The notes beneath the pieces were generated by a model, which was given only the letters and a program-made list of their open reading frames with translations, did no database searches and had not been told where the DNA came from. The translations under genes were made by a program, and so were the position numbers. DNA of 64,000 bases from Reinekea blandensis MED297 (GTDB taxonomy: Bacteria; Pseudomonadota; Gammaproteobacteria; Pseudomonadales; Natronospirillaceae), in assembly GCF_000153185.1 (NCBI RefSeq), contig NZ_CH724149.1, positions 814,033 to 878,032 on the forward strand, given 5' to 3'. Shown here piece after piece: positions 52,947 to 61,325 of this stretch (the stretch's first letter is position 1; each line of letters begins with the position of its first letter).

Positions 52947-54293
52947 ATGCTGAACTCAATTTTTGGATTGATTCTTGCGCTGGGAATTCTGGTTACGATA
53001 CATGAGTATGGGCACTTTTGGGTTGCCCGTCGCTGTGGCGTTCGGGTTCTGCGGTTTTCAGTCGGGTTTGGTAAGCCAATCTGGTCCTGGATGGATCGTC
53101 ATGGTACTGAGTTTGCGGTTGCCTGGATCCCTCTGGGTGGCTACGTCAAGATGCTGGATGAACGTGAGGGCGAGGTGCCGGACGATCAGCGTCATGAGGC
53201 ATTTAACAGTAAAACCCCGGCACAGAAAATCGCCATCGCCCTGGCCGGTCCGTTAGCGAATGTTTTATTTGCGTTCTTTGCCTATGGCGTGATGTACACG
53301 GTGGGTGTTCAGGATCTTAAGCCGATCGTTGATGCGCCCCGAACCGGATCATTGACTGAGGGGTACGATATTGTGGCCGGCGATCGGGTGTTGTCGGTCG
53401 ATGGTGAAACCGTAGACTCCTTTACCGAACTTGGTTTGGCTCTGGCGTCACGGGTGGGTGATACCGGGGCGGTGGAACTGACACTTGCCCGGAATGGTCA
53501 GCGCGTTGAACATTCGATTCCGATTGATCGCTGGCTGGCAAGCTCAGCCTCGCCCAACCCGGTTCAGGACTTCGGCCTGTTACCGAGGTTGCCCAACTTT
53601 CCGGCGGTTATTTCCCGTGTCGAGTCCGGTGGTGCCGCCGAACGCGCCGGTTTGCAGGCTGGTGATAGAGTTGTTGCCGTGGATGGCACGTCGATGACCG
53701 GCTGGGAGCAGTGGGTGTCGGTCGTTCGGGAGCGCCCGGACGACACACTGGACGTGACCATTGATCGTGAAGGGATCAATCAAACCATCAGGCTCACACC
53801 GGCTGCACGCACCTTGGAGGATGGCCAGGTCATTGGTTATGTCGGTGCGGCGGCACAAGCCCCTCAATGGCCGGACGAACAGCGCATGACGACCCGCTAT
53901 TGGCCATTACAGGCATTGACACGCGGAGTGGCTGACACGCTCGATATGGTGGCTCTGAGTTATCAGATGCTGGGTAAAATGGTGACGGGTCAGGTTTCCT
54001 TGCGTCAGGTAGGTGGGCCGATTTCCATGGCACAGATGGCCGGTACCTCCATCGGGTCCGGGTTTGAAGCCTTTGTCAGCTTTCTGGCTCTGATCAGTAT
54101 CAGTCTCGCCATCGTGAACCTATTGCCGGTTCCCGTGCTGGATGGCGGACATGTGGTCATGCATGGTCTGGAATGGCTTAAAGGCGGACCGCTGTCGGAT
54201 CGTGTTCAGATGATCGGGGCACAATTAGGTCTGGCGTTTATCGCCACACTGATGTTTCTGGCCTTTGTGAATGACATTGGTCGCTTATTGTAA
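52947..54293 (+). CDS. rseP: site-2 intramembrane protease RseP
   Basis: A 448-residue zinc protease that cuts RseA to release sigma-E and clears signal-peptide remnants. H19-E20-Y-G-H23 is the zinc site in the first membrane helix; the third ligand lies in PVPVLDGGH near the C-terminus. Two tandem PDZ domains fill the periplasmic part (about 110-300). CGGAG precedes ATG 52947. It directly precedes bamA, whose substrates trigger sigma-E. Confidence 0.96.
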   Translation: MLNSIFGLILALGILVTIHEYGHFWVARRCGVRVLRFSVGFGKPIWSWMDRHGTEFAVAWIPLGGYVKMLDEREGEVPDDQRHEAFNSKTPAQKIAIALAGPLANVLFAFFAYGVMYTVGVQDLKPIVDAPRTGSLTEGYDIVAGDRVLSVDGETVDSFTELGLALASRVGDTGAVELTLARNGQRVEHSIPIDRWLASSASPNPVQDFGLLPRLPNFPAVISRVESGGAAERAGLQAGDRVVAVDGTSMTGWEQWVSVVRERPDDTLDVTIDREGINQTIRLTPAARTLEDGQVIGYVGAAAQAPQWPDEQRMTTRYWPLQALTRGVADTLDMVALSYQMLGKMVTGQVSLRQVGGPISMAQMAGTSIGSGFEAFVSFLALISISLAIVNLLPVPVLDGGHVVMHGLEWLKGGPLSDRVQMIGAQLGLAFIATLMFLAFVNDIGRLL

Positions 54294-54367
54294 AGACGGT
54301 TTCATGGGGGCTTGCTTCTGGACAGAATGCCTGCCGTTTCGTATTCAGGATAAGAAGGTAACAAAAC

Positions 54368-56722
54368 TTGGGAGTCGTTCGAAATACAATCGCTATCGCC
54401 TTGCTGACGGCCATGTCAGCGGTAGCACTGGCTGAATCGTTTGTTGTAGAAGAAGTTCGGGTAGAGGGGCTGCAGCGGGTATCGTTGGGCAGTGTGCTCG
54501 CAGAACTGTCATTGAACCAGGGCGACCGGGTCGACGAAGCGGACGCATCCGAATGGCTGAGAGACGTGTATTCGACGGGTTACTTCTATGATGTCCGTGT
54601 AGAGCGTTCAGGAAACTCGCTAGTCTTTGTGGTGATAGAGCGCCCTGCTATTGAATCGATTTCCTTTGATGGTAACTCGACGATTCCGACGGAAACGCTG
54701 GAGCGCGTTTTTGAAGATGTTGGTCTGGCCGAAGGAGAAATTTACAGTCAGTCGCTGCTGGAAAACATTCAACTGGAGCTCGAGAAACAATACGGCTTAC
54801 AGGGGCGCTATAACGCAACCGTGGTTGAAGAGATTACCGCGTTGACCCGTAACCGGGTCAAGGTTCATCTCGACATCCAGGAAGGGCCGGTAGCTCGGGT
54901 TGAACATTATCAAATTGTTGGCAATCAGGTGTTTTCTACGGCTGAGTTGCGTGACACCCTGAACATGGCCGAAGCCGACTCGATTCCTTTTTGGAAGGTC
55001 CTTTCCAAAGCCGATAATTACTCCAAAGCGGCATTGACCGGCGACGTGCAGCGATTGGAAGACTTTTACTTCGATCGTGGCTATCTGGATTTCTCCGTCG
55101 TTTCACAGCAGGTATCCATTTCCGAAAATAAAGCTGACATCACCGTCGCCTTGAATATCCGTGAGGGTGTGCCTTATGACGTGGCTTCTGTTGAAGTTGT
55201 TGGCGATCTGAAAGGGCTTGATGACGACATTTTACAGCAGGTGTCTATTGAAGCCGGACAAACCTACTCTCGCGTCAAGGTCAATGACAGCGTACGTAAC
55301 ATCAAGTCGCTTCTGGGTGAAAACGGCTATGCCTTCGCGCAAGTCAGAGACTTCCGTCAACCGCAGGCTGAATCACAAACGGTCGATGTCGTCATCCAGG
55401 TAAACCCCGGTAAGCCGGTGTACATTAACCGGATCATCATACAGGGCAATACGGCAACCAACGATGAGGTCATCCGCCGGGAGTTGAGACAGCTTGAGCG
55501 GGCGCTGGTGATAAACGATAAGATTCGCCAGTCCCAGGCGCGGCTCGAACGACTGGGGTACTTTACCCGGGTCAATATAGAAACGCAGACGATTCCCGGT
55601 CGAGATGATCTGGTCGATCTGCTCGTGACCGTTGCCGAAGCCAAGGATTCCCAGATTAATATTGCCGGAGGGTATGCGGCGGGTTCGGGTTTCTTTGGCG
55701 AGTTTTCAGTGCAGCAGAATAATTTTGCCGGCATGGGGGTCGACTTTTCGGCGGGCATCACGGTTAACGAGTCCACACAAAACTATCAGCTTTCCGTCGA
55801 TAATCCCTACTTCACCATTGATGGCGTCAGCCTGGGCGCGGATTTGTATTACAAAAATTCAGATTACAGTGAAACCACCTTTGGTACCTACGCCACCAAC
55901 AGTTATGGCGGACGGATTAATCTGGGTTATCCGATCAGCGAGAATCAGCGAGTCAGCTACGGTCTGGGATACAGCCGGGATGAACTCTTCCTGAGCGATA
56001 CCTCGGCAACACTCGAGATGACGGATTTTCGTGAGCAAAACGGCGATGAATATAACATTGCAACAGCCTTGTTTGGTTGGAACTACAATACCCTCAACGG
56101 CACGCTTAAAGCCGATGATGGATCGTCTTTGAGTTTTAATGCTGAAGTGGCAACTCCGGCGGGTGATCTTAACTACTACCGATTGACTGCGGCCGGTCAG
56201 ACGTACATCAACTTTGCTGATAATCTGGCATTGCGCTTCCATTCGGATGTTGGTTACGGTGGCGGTTATGGTGACAACAACCGGCTGCCTTTCTATAAAA
56301 ACTTTTACTCGGGCGGCGCCCGGTCTGTTCGCGGCTTCCGAAACGGTTCTCTGGGGCCAGTGGGTACAGCACCGTTGGGTGAAGACAATCTGCCAGCATT
56401 TGACGCCAGTCCTATAGGCGGCAACATCAAACTGGAAGCGGGTACTGAGTTGCTGATTCCCACGCCTTTTGCGCAGAATCAGGACGCTTTCCGAACGGCG
56501 CTGTTTGTTGATGCAGGTAATGTATTCACGGATCAGTGTCGAGCGGACAACCCGAATTGCGAAAACGGGGTAGACCTGTCAGAGATTCGTTTGTCGGCTG
56601 GGGTTGATGTCACCTGGATTACCGCCATCGCGCCGCTGAGCTTCAGTTACGCCTGGCCGCTTAACGCGAAAGACGATGATCTGACCACCAACTTTGCATT
56701 CAATATCGGCATTTCATATTGA
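54368..56722 (+). CDS. bamA: outer membrane protein assembly factor BamA
   Basis: A 784-residue precursor of the core beta-barrel-assembly machine. It has a signal peptide (1-22, cut at ALA-ES), five POTRA domains (about 23-410) and a 16-strand barrel (about 420-784) ending in FNIGISY. VRGFRNGSLGP is the conserved L6 loop motif. The proposed start is TTG 54368, eight bases after AAGGT; no ATG precedes the signal. A TTG start in an essential gene suggests moderate, tuned expression. Confidence 0.96.
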   Translation: MGVVRNTIAIALLTAMSAVALAESFVVEEVRVEGLQRVSLGSVLAELSLNQGDRVDEADASEWLRDVYSTGYFYDVRVERSGNSLVFVVIERPAIESISFDGNSTIPTETLERVFEDVGLAEGEIYSQSLLENIQLELEKQYGLQGRYNATVVEEITALTRNRVKVHLDIQEGPVARVEHYQIVGNQVFSTAELRDTLNMAEADSIPFWKVLSKADNYSKAALTGDVQRLEDFYFDRGYLDFSVVSQQVSISENKADITVALNIREGVPYDVASVEVVGDLKGLDDDILQQVSIEAGQTYSRVKVNDSVRNIKSLLGENGYAFAQVRDFRQPQAESQTVDVVIQVNPGKPVYINRIIIQGNTATNDEVIRRELRQLERALVINDKIRQSQARLERLGYFTRVNIETQTIPGRDDLVDLLVTVAEAKDSQINIAGGYAAGSGFFGEFSVQQNNFAGMGVDFSAGITVNESTQNYQLSVDNPYFTIDGVSLGADLYYKNSDYSETTFGTYATNSYGGRINLGYPISENQRVSYGLGYSRDELFLSDTSATLEMTDFREQNGDEYNIATALFGWNYNTLNGTLKADDGSSLSFNAEVATPAGDLNYYRLTAAGQTYINFADNLALRFHSDVGYGGGYGDNNRLPFYKNFYSGGARSVRGFRNGSLGPVGTAPLGEDNLPAFDASPIGGNIKLEAGTELLIPTPFAQNQDAFRTALFVDAGNVFTDQCRADNPNCENGVDLSEIRLSAGVDVTWITAIAPLSFSYAWPLNAKDDDLTTNFAFNIGISY

Positions 56723-56744
56723 TGCCGCCAAAGGAGAGAACTGT

Positions 56745-57290
56745 ATGTTTAATCGAGCGATAGCCATCCTGACTCTGACTGCCGGCCTGGCGTTATCCGC
56801 TGGTACCGTTCAGGCAGAAACAGACATTGTTGTGATGAATTATCAAGCCGTGCTGTTCAACAGTGCGGCCGCAGCCGATGCCCAGACCAGTCTGAATGAA
56901 GTTCTCAGACCCGGTCAGGATCAGCTGAATGACATTGCCCAGCAGATTCAGACCCGTCAGTCCCGTCTGGAAACGGATAAGGACATTCTGACCGAAGCCG
57001 AGGTGCAGACGTTTCAACAGGAGCTTCAGGTTCTGGCGGCCAATCAGGCACAGCTATCCAATCGGATCCAACAGGTTCAGCAGCAAAAGCAACAAGAGTT
57101 CATTGAACAGTATCGTCCGGCAATTCGGGAAGTGGTCTCGGCGTATGTTGAAGCGAATGGTGTATCGTTGGTGATTGATAGCCAGGCTGTACTTTGGAAC
57201 GAAGATGTTCCAGATATTACCGAAACCGTCATGGCCGCGTTCGATGAGTGGTATGAGTCACAGGCCGAGTCGAACAGTCCGACTGAGTAA
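56745..57290 (+). CDS. skp: periplasmic chaperone Skp/OmpH
   Basis: A 181-residue precursor with a signal peptide (1-23, cut at VQA-ET), a small beta core and two long helical arms rich in Q and L (about 60-130), the jellyfish shape of the Skp trimer. It holds unfolded outer-membrane proteins on the way to BamA, encoded just upstream. AAGGAGAG precedes ATG 56745. Confidence 0.9.
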   Translation: MFNRAIAILTLTAGLALSAGTVQAETDIVVMNYQAVLFNSAAAADAQTSLNEVLRPGQDQLNDIAQQIQTRQSRLETDKDILTEAEVQTFQQELQVLAANQAQLSNRIQQVQQQKQQEFIEQYRPAIREVVSAYVEANGVSLVIDSQAVLWNEDVPDITETVMAAFDEWYESQAESNSPTE

Positions 57291-57306
57291 ATTCTAAGGA
57301 GTCGCC

Positions 57307-58344
57307 ATGTTGAAACTGGCAGATATTGTTCGGGTGGCCGGCGAGGTGCGACCGATTGAGGACGCCATGCTGGAGACCGTTATTCAGGCCGCAGCACCCT
57401 TGGATAAAGCCTCCGAAGGGGACCTGTCCTTTTTATCCAGCGCTAAGTATCGACGGGATCTGGCAGCAACAGCCGCCAGTGCCGTATTTCTGAGCGAGAA
57501 GGAAGTGGAACATTGCCCGGAAGGCACCATCGCACTGGTTGTGGCGGACCCTTACCTGGCGTATGCCCGCGCGTCTCATCTGTTTGATCAGCGCCCAAAG
57601 TTGACCTCGATTCATCCCAGCGCCGCGGTCGATCCATCAGCAACCCTAGGTGAGGGCGTGGCTATTGGCGCCAATGCGGTTGTTTGTGCCGGCGTTCAGT
57701 TGGCTGACGGCGTTGAAGTCGGGCATGGGTGTGTTGTTGAAGACAACACCGTGATCGGTGCGCGTACGGTCCTTCGACCAAACGTCACCATCCAGCATGA
57801 TTGTATCATCGGCGCCGATTGTGTGTTCCAAAGCGGAGTGGTCATTGGTGGCAGTGGTTTCGGGTATGCGCCGAATCAGGGCCGCTGGCAGGCCATTGCG
57901 CAACTGGGACGGGTGGTGATTGGTGATCGCGTTGAGGTTGGCGCGAACTCGACCATTGACCGTGGCGCTATTGAGGACACCGTTATCGCCGACGATGTCA
58001 TCATCGATAATCTGGTTCAGCTGGGTCATAACGTGCGCATTGATGAAGGTGTGGCGATGGCGAGTCAGGTGGGCATCTCGGGCAGCACCCATGTTGGTGC
58101 CGGCTGCACCATTGCCGGACAGGCAGGGTTCGCCGGGCACATTGATATTGCTGCCGGCAGTCACTTCACCGGCCGGGCGATGGTCACTAAGGGCACCAAA
58201 GAACCTGGTCTATACTCCAGCGGGTTGCCCGCAACGACGAACCGGGAATGGCGTAAGCAGATTGCCAGAATCCGTCAGCTGGAGTCCCTACAGACGCGTT
58301 TGCAGGCGTTAGAAAAAAAGTTATCAGGAGAAACCGGAGAATGA
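57307..58344 (+). CDS. lpxD: UDP-3-O-acylglucosamine N-acyltransferase
   Basis: A 345-residue enzyme of lipid A synthesis that adds the second 3-hydroxyacyl chain. An N-terminal uridine-binding domain (1-100) is followed by the left-handed beta-helix (100-300). The likely catalytic histidine is in VQLGHNVRI. AAGGAG precedes ATG 57307. Its stop overlaps the fabZ start as ATGA. Confidence 0.96.
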   Translation: MLKLADIVRVAGEVRPIEDAMLETVIQAAAPLDKASEGDLSFLSSAKYRRDLAATAASAVFLSEKEVEHCPEGTIALVVADPYLAYARASHLFDQRPKLTSIHPSAAVDPSATLGEGVAIGANAVVCAGVQLADGVEVGHGCVVEDNTVIGARTVLRPNVTIQHDCIIGADCVFQSGVVIGGSGFGYAPNQGRWQAIAQLGRVVIGDRVEVGANSTIDRGAIEDTVIADDVIIDNLVQLGHNVRIDEGVAMASQVGISGSTHVGAGCTIAGQAGFAGHIDIAAGSHFTGRAMVTKGTKEPGLYSSGLPATTNREWRKQIARIRQLESLQTRLQALEKKLSGETGE

Positions 58345-58799
58345 CAGAAACTCTGCCGTTAGATATTGAGCAGATTAAAGCGCTGCTGCCACATCGCTAC
58401 CCATTTTTGCTTTTAGATCGGGTGACTGAGATTGAACCGGGTGTCCGTATCTGTGGTTACAAAAATGTCTCAGCCAACGAAGCGCTGTTTCAGGGACACT
58501 TCCCGGATAAGGCGATTTTCCCAGGAGTGCTGATCTGTGAAGCCATGGCTCAGTTAACGGCAGTCTTTGGTTTTCTCGGTTCCGGTCATCGACCATCAGA
58601 CGGCTATTTGTATCTGTTTGCCGGACTCGATAATGTCAAGTTCAAGCGTCAGGTGGTACCGGGTGATCGCTTGGATATGGAAGTCACATACGTGTCTGAG
58701 CGTCGTGGCATGTTGAAAGTATCTGCGAAGGCGACGGTTGACGGCCAGTTAGCCGCCAGCGCCGACATTCTGTGCGCTGAGCGTAAGGCGGACGCGTGA
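58341..58799 (+). CDS. fabZ: 3-hydroxyacyl-ACP dehydratase
   Basis: A 152-residue hot-dog-fold enzyme of fatty acid synthesis. Catalytic H53 ([11 protein letters not shown]) and E67 (CEAMAQ) are 14 apart, as in other FabZ proteins. It competes with LpxA/LpxD for hydroxyacyl-ACP and is encoded between them in most proteobacteria. Its stop overlaps lpxA as GTGA. Confidence 0.97.
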   Translation: MTETLPLDIEQIKALLPHRYPFLLLDRVTEIEPGVRICGYKNVSANEALFQGHFPDKAIFPGVLICEAMAQLTAVFGFLGSGHRPSDGYLYLFAGLDNVKFKRQVVPGDRLDMEVTYVSERRGMLKVSAKATVDGQLAASADILCAERKADA

Positions 58800-59566
58800 T
58801 TCATTCGACCGCTATTATCGACCCCGCTGCACGCATCGCTGACGATGTGACCATTGGACCTTATGCGGTCATCGGACCGGATGTTGTGATTGGTGAAGGG
58901 ACTGAAGTGGGCCCTCACACTGTGATCAAGGGCCCCACGGTTATCGGCAAACGCAACCGTATCTTTCAGTTTGCCAGTGTCGGCGAAGAGTGCCAGGACC
59001 TTAAATACAAGGGTGAACCGACCCGCTTGATCATTGGCGATGACAACACCATTCGTGAGTTTACCACACTGCAGCGCGGTACCATTCAGGACGCCGAAGA
59101 AACCCGCATCGGCAATCACTGCCTGTTTATGGCTTACAGCCATGTTGCCCATGACTGCATTGTGGGTGATCACGTTATCCTGGCCAACAGTGCTCAGGTT
59201 GCTGGCCATTGCGTGATTGATGATCACGCCATCCTTGGCGGTAATACCGGAGTTCACCAGTTCTGTCAGATTGGTACCCACGCCTTTGTTGGTGCCGGCT
59301 CTACCGTACTGAAAGACATTCCCGCGTTCGTGACCATGCAGGGTTATCCCGCCACGCCACATGGTATTAATGTTGAGGGCCTGAAGCGTCGGGGATATTC
59401 CCGGGACGCTATCAAAGCGCTGCGTCAAGCCTATAAAACTGTATATCGTGAAAGCAAAACCGTGACGGAAGCGATGGCTGAGCTGCATCCCATGGTTGCA
59501 GAGCACCCTGAACTGCAGGTGTTTATCGACAGTGTTGAACGATCTCGTCGAGGTATTGCGCGCTGA
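58796..59566 (+). CDS. lpxA: UDP-N-acetylglucosamine acyltransferase
   Basis: A 256-residue beta-helix enzyme and first step of lipid A synthesis. H119 in SHVAHDC is the catalytic base (H125 in E. coli). The start is GTG 58796, overlapping the fabZ stop; the sequence [14 protein letters not shown] is the usual LpxA lead. Its stop shares one base with lpxB. Confidence 0.97.
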   Translation: MIHSTAIIDPAARIADDVTIGPYAVIGPDVVIGEGTEVGPHTVIKGPTVIGKRNRIFQFASVGEECQDLKYKGEPTRLIIGDDNTIREFTTLQRGTIQDAEETRIGNHCLFMAYSHVAHDCIVGDHVILANSAQVAGHCVIDDHAILGGNTGVHQFCQIGTHAFVGAGSTVLKDIPAFVTMQGYPATPHGINVEGLKRRGYSRDAIKALRQAYKTVYRESKTVTEAMAELHPMVAEHPELQVFIDSVERSRRGIAR

Positions 59567-60711
59567 TGGCGAAGCCCTTGAAAGTCGCTTTACTGGCGGG
59601 AGAGTCCAGTGGTGATACCTTAGGGGCGGGTCTGATGAAGGCTCTGAAAGCCCATTATCCGGATATTGAGTTTGCCGGTATTGGTGGACCCTTGATGGAA
59701 GCCGAAGGGTTGGTCAGTCGGGTTCCGATGGAGCGACTGTCCGTTATGGGCATTTCGGAAGTCCTCGGACGTCTGCCTGAGTTATTGAAAGTGCGCCGGG
59801 CGTTTTTTCAATGGTGCTGCCAATGGCAAGCGGATGTGTTCATTGGCATCGATGCGCCAGATTTCAATCTGGGTCTGGAAAAACGTTTGCGACGGGCCGG
59901 CATCCGAACCGTACACTATGTGTCACCATCGGTATGGGCCTGGAGAAAAGGGCGCATTCGAAAAATTCGTCAAGCCGTTGATCACATGCTGACCTTGCTG
60001 CCATTCGAGGCAGACTTCTATCAGCAGGAATCGATCCCGGTCACATTTGTCGGCCATACCATGGCTGATCGTCTTCCGATGAAGCCCGATACTCAGCAGG
60101 CAAGGCAGCAGTTTGAGCTGCTCTCAGATCAACCCGTTGTCGCCATGCTGCCCGGATCGCGATCTTCTGAGGTGTCTCGTTTATTACCGATATTTGCCGA
60201 GACCATGAGCGCCGTTGCCCAAGAGCTGCCAACGTTACAGGTTCTGATTCCGGCTGCAAACGAAGCCCGTAATCAGCAGATCACGCAGTGGCTGCAGGCA
60301 CACTCACCCGGGTTTCACTATCAGGTGATCGACGGGCAAGCAGATGCTGTCATCACTGCCAGTGATGCCGTATTGGTGGCCTCAGGTACCGCGACATTAC
60401 AAACCATGCTGCTGAAGAAACCCATGGTGGTGGCTTACCGCATGAGTGGCTTTTCTTACTGGCTGATATCGTCTCTGGCGACAACGGAGTGGGTATCGTT
60501 GCCTAATATACTTGAGCAGCGGTACTGGGTTCCAGAGCGGCTTCAGGAAGCCGCAACGCCAGAGCAACTGAGTGCAGATTTAAAGACGGCGCTGACCGAC
60601 AAGGCCTACCGGCGCGCGTTCGTTGAACGGGCGGAACACTGGCATCAGTACATGGCCCGCAATGCCGATGAAGAAGCAGCCAAAGCGGTTTTGTCGCTGG
60701 TTACCCTATGA
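59566..60711 (+). CDS. lpxB: lipid-A-disaccharide synthase
   Basis: A 381-residue GT19 glycosyltransferase that joins lipid X and UDP-diacylglucosamine. [16 protein letters not shown] at the N-terminus, [13 protein letters not shown] and LPGSRSSEV are the conserved segments. Its ATG shares one base with lpxA; its stop overlaps rnhB as ATGA. Confidence 0.97.
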   Translation: MAKPLKVALLAGESSGDTLGAGLMKALKAHYPDIEFAGIGGPLMEAEGLVSRVPMERLSVMGISEVLGRLPELLKVRRAFFQWCCQWQADVFIGIDAPDFNLGLEKRLRRAGIRTVHYVSPSVWAWRKGRIRKIRQAVDHMLTLLPFEADFYQQESIPVTFVGHTMADRLPMKPDTQQARQQFELLSDQPVVAMLPGSRSSEVSRLLPIFAETMSAVAQELPTLQVLIPAANEARNQQITQWLQAHSPGFHYQVIDGQADAVITASDAVLVASGTATLQTMLLKKPMVVAYRMSGFSYWLISSLATTEWVSLPNILEQRYWVPERLQEAATPEQLSADLKTALTDKAYRRAFVERAEHWHQYMARNADEEAAKAVLSLVTL

Positions 60712-61316
60712 CGCAGAATGGATTTGATTTCGGCGCTGAGCTGAGCCATGTGGCCGGGGTTGATGAGGTTGGTCGCGGTCCCTTGGCCGGCAAGGTAGTC
60801 ACGGCGGCGGTCATTTTGGATCCGGCTCGCCCGATTGATGGCTTAAATGACTCGAAAAAGCTGAGCCCGGCTCGTCGACTCGCGCTAAGCCAACATATTC
60901 GTGAAAACGCGTTAAGCTATGCCGTTGCAGAAGCGAGTGTGGAAGAAATCGATGAACTGAACATTTTGGGTGCAACCATGCTGGCGATGCGTCGCGCAGT
61001 CGAGGCATTGTCGGTCGCACCGAACTTTTGTTTGATTGATGGCAATCGGTTGCCGCCGGGCTTACCGTGCCCCGCCGAAGCAATTGTAAAGGGCGACGGT
61101 TCCGTACCGGCGATATCCGCTGCCTCCATTCTGGCCAAGGTAACCCGCGATCAGCAGATGCTTGACCTTCACCAACAGCACCCTGAATATGGCTTTGATC
61201 AACACAAAGGCTACGGTACCGCGCAACATCTGGCAGCCTTGGTAAAGTTTGGACCTCTCAAAGAGCATCGGCGGTCTTTTGCACCGGTTCGAAAGCTCGT
61301 TGAAATTTCACAATAA
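60708..61316 (+). CDS. rnhB: ribonuclease HII
   Basis: A 202-residue nuclease that removes ribonucleotides from DNA. D19-E20 in [12 protein letters not shown] and the aspartate in [10 protein letters not shown] are the active-site acids; [12 protein letters not shown] and [11 protein letters not shown] complete the pattern. It lies between lpxB and dnaE as in enterics. Confidence 0.96.
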   Translation: MTQNGFDFGAELSHVAGVDEVGRGPLAGKVVTAAVILDPARPIDGLNDSKKLSPARRLALSQHIRENALSYAVAEASVEEIDELNILGATMLAMRRAVEALSVAPNFCLIDGNRLPPGLPCPAEAIVKGDGSVPAISAASILAKVTRDQQMLDLHQQHPEYGFDQHKGYGTAQHLAALVKFGPLKEHRRSFAPVRKLVEISQ

Positions 61317-61325
61317 GACACTGTT

